The position numbers and the translations under genes are program-made. Positions 1 to 8,711 of a stretch of 64,000 nucleotides of DNA are shown piece after piece; position 1 is the stretch's first letter, and the number at the start of each line of letters is the position of its first letter. The stretch is taken from contig JAOUMB010000012.1 of NCBI GenBank assembly GCA_029881725.1, forward strand, positions 1-64,000, written 5' to 3'. The stretch is from Nitrospirota bacterium (GTDB lineage: Bacteria; Nitrospirota; JACRHL01). The notes beneath the pieces are model-generated. The model ran no database searches and had not been told where the DNA came from. It worked only from the letters and a program-made list of their open reading frames with translations.

Positions 1-1
1 C

Positions 2-262
2 GTGCGCTGGACCGTGCAGGGCAAGCGCCGCTTCACCAAGGAAATGGTGATCGAAAAAACCGACCCGCGCGGCCGGAAATATTACTGGGTGGGCGGTTCC
101 GACCTGCAATGGGAGGGCAACCCGGACTCGGACCATGCGGCGGTCAGCGACGGCTATATCTCGGTGACCCCGGTCCATCTGGACCTGACCAACCACGACG
201 CCCTGGGCGTGCTTTCGGAATGGAGCCTGTCCGCCGGTGGCGGCGACCCTTCGGCACACTGA
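2..262 (+). CDS. surE: 5'/3'-nucleotidase SurE, C-terminal part (cut by window edge)
   Basis: Only the last 86 residues or so are present; the reading frame is open to the left edge, so the GTG at position 2 is not a real start. SurE removes phosphate from nucleoside monophosphates in the cytoplasm and is a stationary-phase survival protein. The visible part shows the family tail: DPRG followed by YW and G, then D-x-AAV-x-x-GY-[IV]-S-[VI]-TP, then HLDLT and a Trp close to the end. The catalytic DD/N residues lie upstream of the window. The stop overlaps the start of pcm by 26 bp if the upstream GTG start of pcm is used. surE-pcm adjacency is common in Pseudomonadota, often followed by a stationary-phase sigma factor as here. 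Confidence 0.93.
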   Translation: MRWTVQGKRRFTKEMVIEKTDPRGRKYYWVGGSDLQWEGNPDSDHAAVSDGYISVTPVHLDLTNHDALGVLSEWSLSAGGGDPSAH

Positions 263-908
263 CGTCCCCGGCGATGGATGGGACGACCTGCGCCGCCGAA
301 TGGTGGACGACCTGCGCCGCAAGGGCATCCGGGATCCCCGCGTGCTGGAAGCCTTCGCGCAGGTGCCCCGGGAGCGGTTTGTGCCGTCGGACCATCGCGG
401 TCTGGCCTATGTGGACGGGCCGCTGCCCATCGGGCTGGGGCAGACCATTTCCCAGCCGTACATGGTGGCGGCCATGACCGAGGCGCTGGCGTTGGAAGGC
501 GGCGAGCGGGTGCTGGAGATCGGCACCGGTTCCGGCTATCAGGCGGCCATCCTGTCGCGGCTGGCGCGGGAAGTGGTGACCATCGAGCGGCACGCGCCGC
601 TTTCCGGCCACGCGGCGCAGGTATTGAGGGAACTGGAATGCCACAACGTCACCTGCCTGGTGGGGGATGGCACCCTGGGGGCCGGATCGGGACCGTATGA
701 CGCCATTGTGGTCACCGCCGGGGCCCCCCTGGCGCCCCTGCCCCTGCTGGCCCAGTTGAACGCCGGCGGGCGGCTGGTGATTCCGGTGGGGGACCGGGGC
801 ATCCAGACCCTGGAGCGGTACCGCAGGGCCGGGGACGAGTTTTTGCGCGAGCGGCTGATGGACTGTATGTTCGTGCCGCTGATCGGCGAGCACGGCTGGA
901 AATCATGA
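237..908 (+). CDS. pcm: Protein-L-isoaspartate O-methyltransferase
   Basis: Cytoplasmic SAM-dependent enzyme that methylates L-isoaspartyl residues and so starts repair of aged proteins. With the GTG start at 237 the protein has 223 residues. Motifs: VPRERFVP (about 43-50), ISQPYMVA (71-78), the SAM-binding [11 protein letters not shown] (92-102), and VTAGAP in the second half, all typical of the family. An in-frame ATG at position 300 would give about 202 residues, closer to the normal family length, so the true start may be 300; both keep the whole catalytic domain. It sits between surE and a DedA-type membrane protein gene, 16 bp upstream of the latter. Confidence 0.93.
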   Translation: MAATLRHTDVPGDGWDDLRRRMVDDLRRKGIRDPRVLEAFAQVPRERFVPSDHRGLAYVDGPLPIGLGQTISQPYMVAAMTEALALEGGERVLEIGTGSGYQAAILSRLAREVVTIERHAPLSGHAAQVLRELECHNVTCLVGDGTLGAGSGPYDAIVVTAGAPLAPLPLLAQLNAGGRLVIPVGDRGIQTLERYRRAGDEFLRERLMDCMFVPLIGEHGWKS

Positions 909-924
909 AGGGAACCTTTTTCAA

Positions 925-1515
925 GTGCACGAACTGATCGACGGGCTGGTCCAGTGGATGCTGGGGTGGGCCGACTCGCCCTATGGTGTGTGGGCGCTGT
1001 TCGCCATCGCGTTTGCCGAATCGTCGTTTTTTCCGATCCCGCCCGACGTGCTGCTGATCGCCATGGGGCTGGGTGCGCCGGAAAAATCCATGCTGTTTGC
1101 GGCCATCTGCACCGCTGGAAGCACCTTCGGGGGCATGTTCGGGTACGGCATCGGCCGGGTGGGTGGAAAGCCGCTGCTGGAGCGCTTCGTGGCCGAGCAG
1201 CGGGTGCGCAAGATCCATAACTGGTTCGAAAAATACGAGGCCTGGGCCATTGGCATTGCCGGGTTCACCCCGATCCCCTACAAGGTGTTCACCATCGCGG
1301 CGGGAGCCTTCTGGGTCAACTTCTGGCGATTCGTGGTGGTTTCCGCCCTGTCGCGGGGGGCGCGGTTTTTTCTTGTTTCCGGACTGATCGCCCTGTACGG
1401 CGAGGAGGTGAAGGTGCTGATCGAGAAGTATTTCAACATGGGCACCCTGGCGGTAATGGCCGCTGTGGGCATGTTGGCCTGGGGAGCGCACGCCATGCGC
1501 CGCAAATCCGCATGA
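925..1515 (+). CDS. DedA/YqaA-family (SNARE-associated) membrane protein
   Basis: A 196-residue integral membrane protein starting at GTG. It shows the YqaA subgroup pattern: an amphipathic N-terminus, [16 protein letters not shown] (about residues 27-42) with the re-entrant-loop proline motif, GxxxG-rich helices, then [15 protein letters not shown] (about 112-126) and an SRGARFF motif. DedA-superfamily proteins are linked to membrane lipid handling and envelope homeostasis; the substrate of this subgroup is not established. It is 16 bp after pcm and overlaps rlmB by 4 bp (ATGA), so it is probably translated together with it. Confidence 0.85.
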   Translation: MHELIDGLVQWMLGWADSPYGVWALFAIAFAESSFFPIPPDVLLIAMGLGAPEKSMLFAAICTAGSTFGGMFGYGIGRVGGKPLLERFVAEQRVRKIHNWFEKYEAWAIGIAGFTPIPYKVFTIAAGAFWVNFWRFVVVSALSRGARFFLVSGLIALYGEEVKVLIEKYFNMGTLAVMAAVGMLAWGAHAMRRKSA

Positions 1516-2486
1516 GCGGCCGCAAGGGAAGTGGCGATCGTTCCCGGCCGCCGGTGCAGCACAAATCCCGCCAGCAGGCACCCAAAGCGAAAGGCGCCCC
1601 ACGCCGGGACGCCCCGACCCAAGGGGTTCCACGCCGGGACCCGGTGGTGCGCGACACCCCGCGCCGCGAGGGGGTGAAACCCGCCCCGCACCGGGACGAG
1701 GGTGCCCGCCCCCGCAACGCGCCGTTGCCCCCGGCCGAAGTGTCGATCGAGGACGAACTGCCCATGGTGTGCGGGGTTCATCCGGTGGACACCCTGCTCA
1801 AAACCACCCCGGAGCGGATCAACCGCATCGCGTTTCTGGCCGAAGGGCGGGGCCTCGAAAAACTGGTGGCGGAAGCACGTAAACACCACATCCCGTTTGA
1901 TTTCCAGTCCCGCGCGCGGCTGGATCAACTGGCCGAAGGGGCGCGCCATCAGGGCGTGGTGGCGCGGGTGGCGCCGTTTGCCTATGCGGATCTGAGCGAT
2001 ATCCTCGCACGGGCCAAGGCGGATCCGCCGGGGCTGATCGTGGTGCTCGATGAGGTGGCCGACCCCCGCAATCTGGGCGCCGTGGTGCGCAGCGCGGAAG
2101 CGGCGGGCGCCCATGGGGTGATCGTGCCCCGGCGGCGGGCCGCCCCCCTCACCGCCTCGGCGGCCAAGGCCGCGGCAGGCGCCTTTGTGCACCTGCCGGT
2201 GGCGCGGGTGGACAATCTGGCCCGCACCCTGGAAAAACTGAAGGGTGAGGGATTCTGGATTTACGGGCTGGACGGCGCCGGAGAACCCCTGTATCAGGCG
2301 GACATGAATATCCCGGTGGTGCTGGTGGCCGGGGGCGAGGGAAGTGGCCTGCGCCCCCTTGTGGCAAAAGGGTGCGACCGCCTGCTGGCCATCCCCCTGA
2401 AGGGCAAAACCCCGTCCCTGAACGTCTCGGTGGCGACGGCGGTGGCGCTTTTTGCGGTTCAGGCGGGCCGCGACGGGCGTTCATAG
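1512..2486 (+). CDS. rlmB: 23S rRNA 2'-O-methyltransferase, RlmB/TrmH (SpoU) family
   Basis: 324 residues. The C-terminal part has the three SpoU motifs: [20 protein letters not shown] (motif 1), [11 protein letters not shown] (motif 2) and [21 protein letters not shown]-type motif 3, which form the SAM-binding trefoil knot. A substrate-binding L30e-like domain lies before it (about 80-155; [12 protein letters not shown]). RlmB methylates G2251 in E. coli 23S rRNA; the exact target here is inferred. The first 75 residues are basic, proline-rich and contain a 10-residue repeat (separate entry). Another SpoU protein lies at 44000. It starts at ATG in the stop of the preceding gene. Confidence 0.87.
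   Translation: MSGRKGSGDRSRPPVQHKSRQQAPKAKGAPRRDAPTQGVPRRDPVVRDTPRREGVKPAPHRDEGARPRNAPLPPAEVSIEDELPMVCGVHPVDTLLKTTPERINRIAFLAEGRGLEKLVAEARKHHIPFDFQSRARLDQLAEGARHQGVVARVAPFAYADLSDILARAKADPPGLIVVLDEVADPRNLGAVVRSAEAAGAHGVIVPRRRAAPLTASAAKAAAGAFVHLPVARVDNLARTLEKLKGEGFWIYGLDGAGEPLYQADMNIPVVLVAGGEGSGLRPLVAKGCDRLLAIPLKGKTPSLNVSVATAVALFAVQAGRDGRS
1596..1685 (+). repeat. 30-bp coding repeat, three units, in the RlmB N-terminal tail
   Basis: Three consecutive 10-residue units begin APRRD, VPRRD and TPRRE (residues 29, 39, 49), followed by a fourth degenerate APHRD at residue 58. The DNA repeats around the string cacgccgggac. The tail is likely disordered and positively charged. Confidence 0.75.
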
Positions 2487-2540
2487 AGCATTTCCGGTTA
2501 TACTGTTGGTCCACTGCGAATTGCCGTAGCTGTCATGGGT

Positions 2541-2546
2541 AGGAGG
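2541..2546 (+). promoter_or_regulatory. Ribosome binding site deciding a TTG start for the sigma factor
   Basis: AGGAGG lies 7 nt before the TTG at 2554. The nearby ATG at 2535 is out of frame, so this site supports TTG as the true start. A TATACT element at 2499-2504 may be a -10 box, but no convincing -35 was seen. Confidence 0.7.
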
Positions 2547-2553
2547 GCGTGCG

Positions 2554-3480
2554 TTGGCCGGAGTCGAAATCGATCTGCTGAAGGTGTTGGCCGACAGGGA
2601 ACATCAGGCCGAGGCCGAGGCGGAGGAGAAGCGCGACAAGAAGGCGGCTGCCAGCAACGACGTGGTGCGCAGCTACCTCAAGGACATCCGCCGCTCGCAA
2701 CTGCTTACCTTCGATCAGGAACAGGAACTGGGACGCCGCATCCAGGAGGGGGATGAGGAAGCCCGCCGCCAGATGATCGAATCCAACCTGCGTCTGGTGG
2801 TCTCCATCGGCAAGCGCTACGTGGGGCGCGGCCTGCCCTTCTCCGACATCATCGAAGAGGGCAACCTGGGCCTGATGCGCGCGGTCGAGAAATTCGACTA
2901 CACCAAGGGCTTCAAGCTCTCCACCTATGCCTCCTGGTGGATTCGCCAGTCCATCGAGCGCGCCATCATCAACCAGTCCAAGGTGATCCGCCTTCCGGTG
3001 CACGTGGTGGAGCGGGTCAACCAGTATTTCAAGGCGGTCGAGACCCTGTTGCAGGAACACGGCGAGGACCCCACCACCGAACAGGTGGCCGAGGCCCTGG
3101 ACAAGACCGTGGAAGAGGTGGAAACCATTCAGGGGTTGCTGCAGAACACCTATTCCCTCGACAGCCCGGTGGGCGACCAGGAAGACACCGCCCTGGGCGA
3201 CATGATTGAGGACACCCGCATTGCCGCGCCTTCCTCCAGCGCCGAGGGCATCATCCAGCGCGAGCGCATCATTCGCTGGCTGGACGTGCTCAAGGACAAG
3301 GAGCGGCAGGTGATCGTCTACCGCTTTGGCCTGGAGGGCGAGGAGCCGAAAACCCTGGAGCAGATCGGCAAGATCTTCGGCCTCACCCGTGAGCGGGTGC
3401 GCCAGATCGAATCCGCCGCCCTCACCAAACTGCGTGCCCTGGTGGCGGAACAGACCCTGTCCGCCTCCGAATTTCTGTAA
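2554..3480 (+). CDS. rpoS: RNA polymerase sigma factor, RpoS-like group 2 sigma-70
   Basis: 308 residues, TTG start with a perfect Shine-Dalgarno. Region 1.2 begins near residue 36 ([15 protein letters not shown]); region 2 includes [34 protein letters not shown] and the -10-binding [14 protein letters not shown] (about 125-138); region 3 follows; region 4.2 ends with [11 protein letters not shown] and a helix for -35 recognition. There is no region 1.1 and the protein is short, which fits RpoS rather than the housekeeping factor. Its position downstream of surE-pcm matches the usual rpoS neighbourhood, although nlpD is missing. A housekeeping-like paralogue cannot be fully excluded from this window. 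apt follows after 12 bp. Confidence 0.85.
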   Translation: MAGVEIDLLKVLADREHQAEAEAEEKRDKKAAASNDVVRSYLKDIRRSQLLTFDQEQELGRRIQEGDEEARRQMIESNLRLVVSIGKRYVGRGLPFSDIIEEGNLGLMRAVEKFDYTKGFKLSTYASWWIRQSIERAIINQSKVIRLPVHVVERVNQYFKAVETLLQEHGEDPTTEQVAEALDKTVEEVETIQGLLQNTYSLDSPVGDQEDTALGDMIEDTRIAAPSSSAEGIIQRERIIRWLDVLKDKERQVIVYRFGLEGEEPKTLEQIGKIFGLTRERVRQIESAALTKLRALVAEQTLSASEFL

Positions 3481-3492
3481 ATCCATTGTTGT

Positions 3493-4020
3493 GTGAGCAT
3501 GGACCTTAAGTCATACATTCGAACCGTCCCCGGGTTCCCCAAGCCGGGGATCAATTTTTTCGACATCACCACCCTGCTCAAGGAGCCGGAGGCGCTGGTG
3601 GAAGCGGTGGAGCAGATGGCCCGGCCGTTTATCGACCAAGGGATCCAGCGGGTGGTGGGCATGGAGGCGCGCGGATTCATTCTTGGCGCGCCCATCGCCA
3701 TGCGCATCGGAGCCGGTTTCGTGCCCGTGCGCAAGCCGGGCAAACTGCCCGCGGCCACCCATCAGGTGAGCTACTCCCTCGAATACGGCGAAGACACCCT
3801 GTGCATCCATCAGGACGCCATTCAGGCCGGTGAAAAGGTCCTCATCGTCGACGACCTGCTGGCCACCGGCGGCACTGTCGGCGCCACCATCGAACTGGTG
3901 CGCAAGCTGGGCGGGGAAGTGGCCGGCGTGGCGTTCCTCATCGACCTGCTGGAGCTCAAGGACCTGCCTCCCCGCAGAAAGCTGGACGGCGTGCATACCC
4001 ACGTGGTCCTGCCAATGTGA
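3493..4020 (+). CDS. apt: Adenine phosphoribosyltransferase
   Basis: Purine salvage enzyme that makes AMP from adenine and PRPP in the cytoplasm. 175 residues, the usual size. It shows the N-terminal IRTVPGFPKPGINFFDITTLL motif in two parts, MEARGFILGAPIA (about 57-69), KPGKLP (81-86) and the PRPP-binding loop VLIVDDLLATGGT (116-128). The GTG at 3493 and the ATG at 3499 are both possible starts and differ by two residues. It is 12 bp after the sigma factor gene and its stop overlaps the next start by 4 bp, so it probably belongs to the same transcript. Confidence 0.95.
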   Translation: MSMDLKSYIRTVPGFPKPGINFFDITTLLKEPEALVEAVEQMARPFIDQGIQRVVGMEARGFILGAPIAMRIGAGFVPVRKPGKLPAATHQVSYSLEYGEDTLCIHQDAIQAGEKVLIVDDLLATGGTVGATIELVRKLGGEVAGVAFLIDLLELKDLPPRRKLDGVHTHVVLPM

Positions 4021-4715
4021 GGGTACCGGTGCCGCCGGACCGTTTTATAAAAAAGACCCGCCGCCGCGCACGCCTGTTCGCGCTGCTCGCACTGCTGGCG
4101 GGCTGCACCACCTCGGTGGAAACCCAGCTCGAAACCGCCTCGCTGGAGATGCAGCAGGGGGCCTATGAACACGCCGTCGAAATCTATACCGAGGTGCTGC
4201 GCAAGGTTCCCGATGCGCCGCGCATTCACAACAACCTCGGTTTTGCCCTGATGCAACTGGGGCGCTACGAAGAGTCCCTGCCCCATTTCGCGGCCGCGGC
4301 CGAAAATCAGCATGGCGACCATCCGGACCCGGCCCTGCTGCACAACTGGGGCACCGCCCTGGAAAAGCTGGAACGGTTCGAGGAAGCGGCGGAAAAATAT
4401 GCCGCGGCCGCCGAGGCCGACCCCACCAGCGCCCCGGTGCAGGTGGGCTGGGGCAACGCCCTGTCCCATCTGGAAAAATACGAGGAGGCCGTGGAGCGGT
4501 ACAGCGAGGCCGTGGGCCTGGACCCGAACAGTTCCGTGGCCTGGTTCAACCTGGGCTACACCCAGGAGCAACTCGGCCGCCACGACGAGGCGGTAATCAG
4601 CTACCAGACCTTTCTCTCCATTGGCACCGAGGGCCCGTCCAACCTGCACGAACACGCCCGTAATTTCGTGGCCCAGGCCCAGGCGGCCGGGCGCACGGGA
4701 GGTCTGGGCCTGTGA
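4017..4715 (+). CDS. TPR-repeat lipoprotein
   Basis: 232 residues from a GTG that overlaps the apt stop. A basic N-terminus and hydrophobic stretch lead to the lipobox LLAGC (Cys near residue 29), so it is probably a lipoprotein. The rest is built of tetratricopeptide repeats, for example the units starting ASLEMQQGAYEHAVEIY, NNLGFALMQLGRYEESL, NWGTALEKLERFEEAAEKY, WGNALSHLEKYEEAVERY and NLGYTQEQLGRHDEAV. TPR proteins act as binding scaffolds; the partner is unknown. It overlaps the periplasmic binding protein gene downstream by 4 bp, suggesting a shared envelope or sensing role with the kinase that follows. Confidence 0.85.
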   Translation: MRVPVPPDRFIKKTRRRARLFALLALLAGCTTSVETQLETASLEMQQGAYEHAVEIYTEVLRKVPDAPRIHNNLGFALMQLGRYEESLPHFAAAAENQHGDHPDPALLHNWGTALEKLERFEEAAEKYAAAAEADPTSAPVQVGWGNALSHLEKYEEAVERYSEAVGLDPNSSVAWFNLGYTQEQLGRHDEAVISYQTFLSIGTEGPSNLHEHARNFVAQAQAAGRTGGLGL

Positions 4716-5614
4716 TCCGGGCGGCCCTGGTCGCCGCTCTGCTCATCTGGACAGGGGGGGGGGCAACACCCGCCCTGTCCGAGGAAATTCTGCTGATTTA
4801 CGGTGATCAGCCGCTGTATCAACAGGCCACCGACGGCGTGACCGACTCGTTTCGCGCCGACCTGGGCGAACGGGTCACCCGTCTCCCGCTTAACGACCTG
4901 CTCTCCGGCGCTGTTTCCATGGGGGAACTGCCCACCCCCGACGTGGTGATCGCTGTGGGTGCCGCCGCCACCCGCGCCGCCAGCCAACGCTATCCGGAGC
5001 GGCCCATCGTGTTCTGCATGGTCATCCGCCCGGAGCGCATCGACCTGTCCCCCTACGCGGTGGGCATCTCCATGTTCGTGCCGATTCAGGACCTGATCGC
5101 CACCCTGGCGCTGATCTCCCCCAATATCCGCCATCTGGGCGTGCTGCACGGCCCGGAGCACCGGGCCATGATCGAGGAGGAGAGCGCCCGCCTGACCGGG
5201 TTTGAAACCCGCCTGATCCCGGTGGAAATCAACGACGATCGCGACCTGCCCAAACTGGCGCGCAAGCTGGTGCTGCAATCGGACGCCCTGTGGATCGTGC
5301 CCGGCTCCCTGTCCGGCCCGGAGGCCTACCAGTTCCTGCTGCGCCTCTCCACCGAGCACCGGGTGCCGCTGATCGGCGACTCCCCTGCGCTGGTCAAGGC
5401 CGGTGCGTTCATGTCCATCACCCCCGACCCCACCGACATCGGACGGCAGGCCGGGCGGCTGGCGGGGTATCTGCTCAGTGGCGAGGGGCTGCCCCCGGAA
5501 CCGATGTTCCAGCCCGACATGGCCAACCTGTCCCTCAACCTGCGCACCGCGCGCGCCATGAACATCGAGATCCCGCCGCTGGTTCGGCAATTTGCCTCGA
5601 TTGCGGTAGAGTAG
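4712..5614 (+). CDS. ABC-type periplasmic substrate-binding protein (ABC_sub_bind/TrpX-like)
   Basis: 300 residues with a signal peptide (hydrophobic residues 3-15, cleavage probably after PALS near residue 23). The fold pattern matches the ABC_sub_bind family: an early beta-strand EILLIYGD, PDVVIAVGAAATRAA, a central PNIRHLGVLHGPEHR hinge segment, LVLQSDALWIVPG, VPLIGDSPALVKAGAFMSI and the terminal DIGRQAGRLAGYLLSGE. No permease or ATPase genes are nearby; instead a membrane histidine kinase starts 8 bp downstream. It is therefore more likely a ligand receptor for that kinase than part of a transporter (inference). The ligand is unknown. Confidence 0.8.
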   Translation: MIRAALVAALLIWTGGGATPALSEEILLIYGDQPLYQQATDGVTDSFRADLGERVTRLPLNDLLSGAVSMGELPTPDVVIAVGAAATRAASQRYPERPIVFCMVIRPERIDLSPYAVGISMFVPIQDLIATLALISPNIRHLGVLHGPEHRAMIEEESARLTGFETRLIPVEINDDRDLPKLARKLVLQSDALWIVPGSLSGPEAYQFLLRLSTEHRVPLIGDSPALVKAGAFMSITPDPTDIGRQAGRLAGYLLSGEGLPPEPMFQPDMANLSLNLRTARAMNIEIPPLVRQFASIAVE

Positions 5615-5622
5615 CCATCCCG

Positions 5623-7302
5623 ATGAAGCTGGCCGTATCCATCCATCGCAGCATTGCCACCAAGGCGCTGGCCATTCTGGTGCTGATTGTTGTGGCGGTC
5701 AGCCTCGCCAGCGGATACAACTCGCTCAAGGGCGCCCGGCAACTGCTTACCGGCGAGCTCACCGAGCGCGGCCTGGTACTGGCCCGCAACCTGGCCTTCA
5801 ACGCCGGATATGGCGTGTATACGGAAGACATCATCACCCTCAACCAGCTCCTGGACGGCGTGATGGAGGAACAGGACGTACTGTTCGCAATGGTTTCCGA
5901 CCCGTCCGGCCGGGTGCTCGTGCAGCGCTTTCGCCGCGGCAATGAAAGCGACATGGTGCGGGCGCGCGAACACCTGCCCGAGGGCCGCGTCGAGGTGGTG
6001 GACACCCGAACCGGCACCGGCGGCACGCCGTTTCTGCTCCTTTCCGCACCGGTGCTGACCCGCGAATTCGTCATCTCCGACGATGCGGAAACCGAGCTGA
6101 TCAATTTCCTGGACCTGGGCTTCTCCCCGGACCAGCGGCTGGAAATGGCCCGTGACGAGCGCCAGATCTTCCGGGGGCGTGTCCATCTGGGGCTGTCCCG
6201 CGCCGACATCGAAAGCGGCATGGCCCGTGTCACCGGCGAGGTGGCCATGCTCACCCTGGTTGTGATCCTGATCGGGTTCGGGATCTCCGCCGTGCTGGTG
6301 CGCCTGTTCATCGAGCCGCTGCACCGGCTGAATCAGGTGACCACCCAGGTGGCCGAAGGGGACCTGACCGCCAAGGTGGAAACCCGTGGCGGCGACGAGC
6401 TGGCGCTGCTGGGTGAGGCGTTCAACAAGATGACCGACGCCCTGCGCCTGCGCGACGACGAAATCCGCTTTACCCAGCGGGGCCTGAACGAGGCCAACCG
6501 GGAACTGGCCGACCTGAACGCCCACCTGGAAGAGCGCGTCGCCCAGCGCACACACGAGCTGGAGGTCACCAACAAGGAACTGATTGCCGCCACCCGCAGA
6601 AAGAGCGAGTTCATGGCCAACCTGGCCCACGAACTGCGCACGCCGCTGAACAGCGTGATCGGATTTTCCGAGGCCATGCGCGACGGCCTGCTGGGGGAGC
6701 TGACCGAAAAGCAGCTCAAATACGTGAACAACATCGTCACCAGCGGCCACCACATCCTGGAAATGAGCGGCGGCATTCTGGATCTGTCCAAGATCGAGGC
6801 CGGCACCATCGATGTGCGTCTGGAGCCGCTGGACGTGATCCAGGCGCTGGAGGAGATCATTACCATCACCGAGCCCCAGCGGGTGCCGCGCTCCCTGTCG
6901 GTGGACCTGGAGTCCGCCGGGCTGGACCTGTCGCACACCTATCTGGTGGATCGGGGCAAGTTCAAGCAGGTGCTCTACAACCTGGTCAGCAACGCCATAA
7001 AATTCTCCCCGGAAAACGGCAGGCTGGCCCTGATCTGCCGCACCGACGGTGATTATCTGGACCTGCGCGTGCAGGACCACGGCCCCGGCATTCCCGAGCC
7101 CATGCGCGATGAAATTTTCGAGGAATTTCGCCAGCTTCCCGAAGGCGAGGCCGCAGGAGGCTCCGGGCTGGGTTTGTCGATTACGCGGAAACTAGTAGAA
7201 TTGCACGGCGGGACCATTCGGGTGGAGGAAACCCCCGGCGGTGGCGCCACCTTTGTGGTCCATCTGCCGGAAAATCCCCCCCAGCCCGTCCAGAAGACCT
7301 GA
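5623..7302 (+). CDS. Membrane sensor histidine kinase (HAMP-HisKA-HATPase)
   Basis: 559 residues from ATG 5623; a longer frame to the left only reads through the preceding gene. TM1 is near residues 13-32, a periplasmic or PAS-like sensor domain covers about 35-205, TM2 about 207-229, HAMP 228-275, a coiled coil 275-325, and HisKA carries the phospho-acceptor His336 in NLAHELRTPLN. The ATPase domain has the N box (NLVSNAIKFSP), G1 (DHGPGI) and G2 (GSGLGLSI). It autophosphorylates and should pass phosphate to the regulator encoded 58 bp downstream. The gene follows the binding-protein gene after 8 bp, suggesting the three act as one signalling unit. Confidence 0.92.
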   Translation: MKLAVSIHRSIATKALAILVLIVVAVSLASGYNSLKGARQLLTGELTERGLVLARNLAFNAGYGVYTEDIITLNQLLDGVMEEQDVLFAMVSDPSGRVLVQRFRRGNESDMVRAREHLPEGRVEVVDTRTGTGGTPFLLLSAPVLTREFVISDDAETELINFLDLGFSPDQRLEMARDERQIFRGRVHLGLSRADIESGMARVTGEVAMLTLVVILIGFGISAVLVRLFIEPLHRLNQVTTQVAEGDLTAKVETRGGDELALLGEAFNKMTDALRLRDDEIRFTQRGLNEANRELADLNAHLEERVAQRTHELEVTNKELIAATRRKSEFMANLAHELRTPLNSVIGFSEAMRDGLLGELTEKQLKYVNNIVTSGHHILEMSGGILDLSKIEAGTIDVRLEPLDVIQALEEIITITEPQRVPRSLSVDLESAGLDLSHTYLVDRGKFKQVLYNLVSNAIKFSPENGRLALICRTDGDYLDLRVQDHGPGIPEPMRDEIFEEFRQLPEGEAAGGSGLGLSITRKLVELHGGTIRVEETPGGGATFVVHLPENPPQPVQKT

Positions 7303-7360
7303 ACCACCCATCCCCGCCCCGGAAACACCGGGCGCCTTGGGGAGCCTCCACGGAGCCCAC

Positions 7361-8692
7361 ATGGCCAAGATCCTGCTCGTCGACGACAATCCGCAGAACA
7401 TCGAACTGCTTTCCCTTCGTCTGGAGGCCGCCGGGCACAGCACCCTGGAGGCCCGCGACGGCGAACAGGCCCTCAAGCTGATCGCCGAGCAACTGCCCGA
7501 TCTGATGATCCTGGACATGCAGATGCCCAAGGTGGACGGCCTGCAGGTGCTGAAGGCTCTGCGCGAGGACCGCACCGACCTGCCGGTGGTGGTGATCTCC
7601 GCATTCGCCACCGTGGAGCGCGCGGTGGAGGCCATGAAGGCCGGGGCGCTGGACTTCATTACCAAGCCGTTTGACCCCACCCACCTGGAACTGGTGGTCG
7701 AGCGCGCCCTGGAACGCAACAACCTGGAAGCTCAGAACCGCTTTCTGACCGAGGAACTGAACGCCCGCTACCATTTTGTGATGGGGCAAAGCGCGGGCAT
7801 GGAAAAAGCCTATGAGCGCATGCTGCGCGCCAGCGCCAACGAGGCTCCGGTGCTCATTCAGGGCGAGTCCGGCACCGGCAAGGAAATCGCTGCCCGGGTG
7901 ATCCACCGGGAATCCGAACGCAGGGGCGGCCCGTTCGTGACCATCCGCTGCGGCGCACTGGCGCCGGACATGCAAGAGGCCGAACTGTTCGGCACCCCGG
8001 AACGCAAGGCCAAGGTGGAACTGGCCGCTGGCGGCGTCCTGTTCCTGGACGAGGTCGGGAAACTGGGCGCTCCCTGTCAGGCGCGGCTGGAAACCCTGCT
8101 GAGCACCCACGGATTCACCCGCACCGGCGGCAGCACCACCATCCCGGCGGATGTGCGGGTGATCGGAACCACCACCACCGACCTGGATTCACTGGTGGCC
8201 GCGGGCTCCTTCTCCGCTGCCCTCAACGAGCTGTTTTCCGCCGCCCACGTGGTCATTCCCCCACTGCGCGAGCGCAAGGACGACATTCCGGAACTGGTCT
8301 CCTATTTCGTGGAAAAGTACAACCGCGAGGTGGGCCGCCCCCTCACCGGCGTGTCCGATAGCGCCATGGACGCCCTGACCGCCTACCATTGGGCCGGAAA
8401 CGTACGCGAACTGGCCAACATCATCGAACGTGCGGTGACCACCGGCGCCGACGAACAGATCGAGATGGCCGACCTGGGCATCGCCGTGCGCGGCATGGTG
8501 GGCGCCTCCCCCTCCGGCATGGTTCCGTTGGTGGGAACCTATTCGGAGCAGCTCGTCGCCGCCCGCCGCAACATCATCATGGGTGCCCTGCGCGATGCGG
8601 AAGGCGACATGCAAAAAGCCGCCGTCGCCCTCGAACTCACCCCCGTCGACCTCAACGACATGCTCACCGAACTGGGTATCCGAAAAACCTAA
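7361..8692 (+). CDS. NtrC-like response regulator with degenerate AAA+ domain
   Basis: 443 residues from ATG 7361. Receiver domain 1-120 is intact: acidic pair D8/D9, phospho-acceptor D52, T/S switch near 80 and K102. The AAA+ domain (about 140-375) keeps Walker A GESGTGKE (168-175) and Walker B VLFLDE (226-231). The GAFTGA loop that contacts sigma-54 is absent: ELFG is followed directly by TPERKAKVELAAGG. The segment normally carrying FRxDLxxRL (sensor/arginine-finger residues) reads FSAALNELFSAAH (284-296). The C-terminal FIS-like helix keeps its spacing (GDMQKAAVALELT) but the recognition helix is acidic (PVDLNDMLTEL). It probably does not activate sigma-54 promoters; the output is unknown. 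Confidence 0.88.
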   Translation: MAKILLVDDNPQNIELLSLRLEAAGHSTLEARDGEQALKLIAEQLPDLMILDMQMPKVDGLQVLKALREDRTDLPVVVISAFATVERAVEAMKAGALDFITKPFDPTHLELVVERALERNNLEAQNRFLTEELNARYHFVMGQSAGMEKAYERMLRASANEAPVLIQGESGTGKEIAARVIHRESERRGGPFVTIRCGALAPDMQEAELFGTPERKAKVELAAGGVLFLDEVGKLGAPCQARLETLLSTHGFTRTGGSTTIPADVRVIGTTTTDLDSLVAAGSFSAALNELFSAAHVVIPPLRERKDDIPELVSYFVEKYNREVGRPLTGVSDSAMDALTAYHWAGNVRELANIIERAVTTGADEQIEMADLGIAVRGMVGASPSGMVPLVGTYSEQLVAARRNIIMGALRDAEGDMQKAAVALELTPVDLNDMLTELGIRKT

Positions 8693-8708
8693 GCGGGCAC
8701 GGCCCGCT
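8692..8708 (+). terminator. GC-rich hairpin directly after the response regulator stop
   Basis: AGCGGGC and GCCCGCT form a 7-bp stem with a 3-nt loop, starting in the stop codon. There is no T-run after it, so it may stall polymerase or protect the mRNA end rather than act as a full intrinsic terminator. Confidence 0.5.
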
Positions 8709-8711
8709 GCG

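Noticed and set aside
2499-2504. TATACT as a promoter of the sigma factor gene
   Set aside because: No convincing -35 at 16-18 bp; kept only as a remark.
5326-7080. A 584-codon minus frame opposite the histidine kinase
   Set aside because: Antisense shadow of a complete kinase gene, with no motifs of its own.
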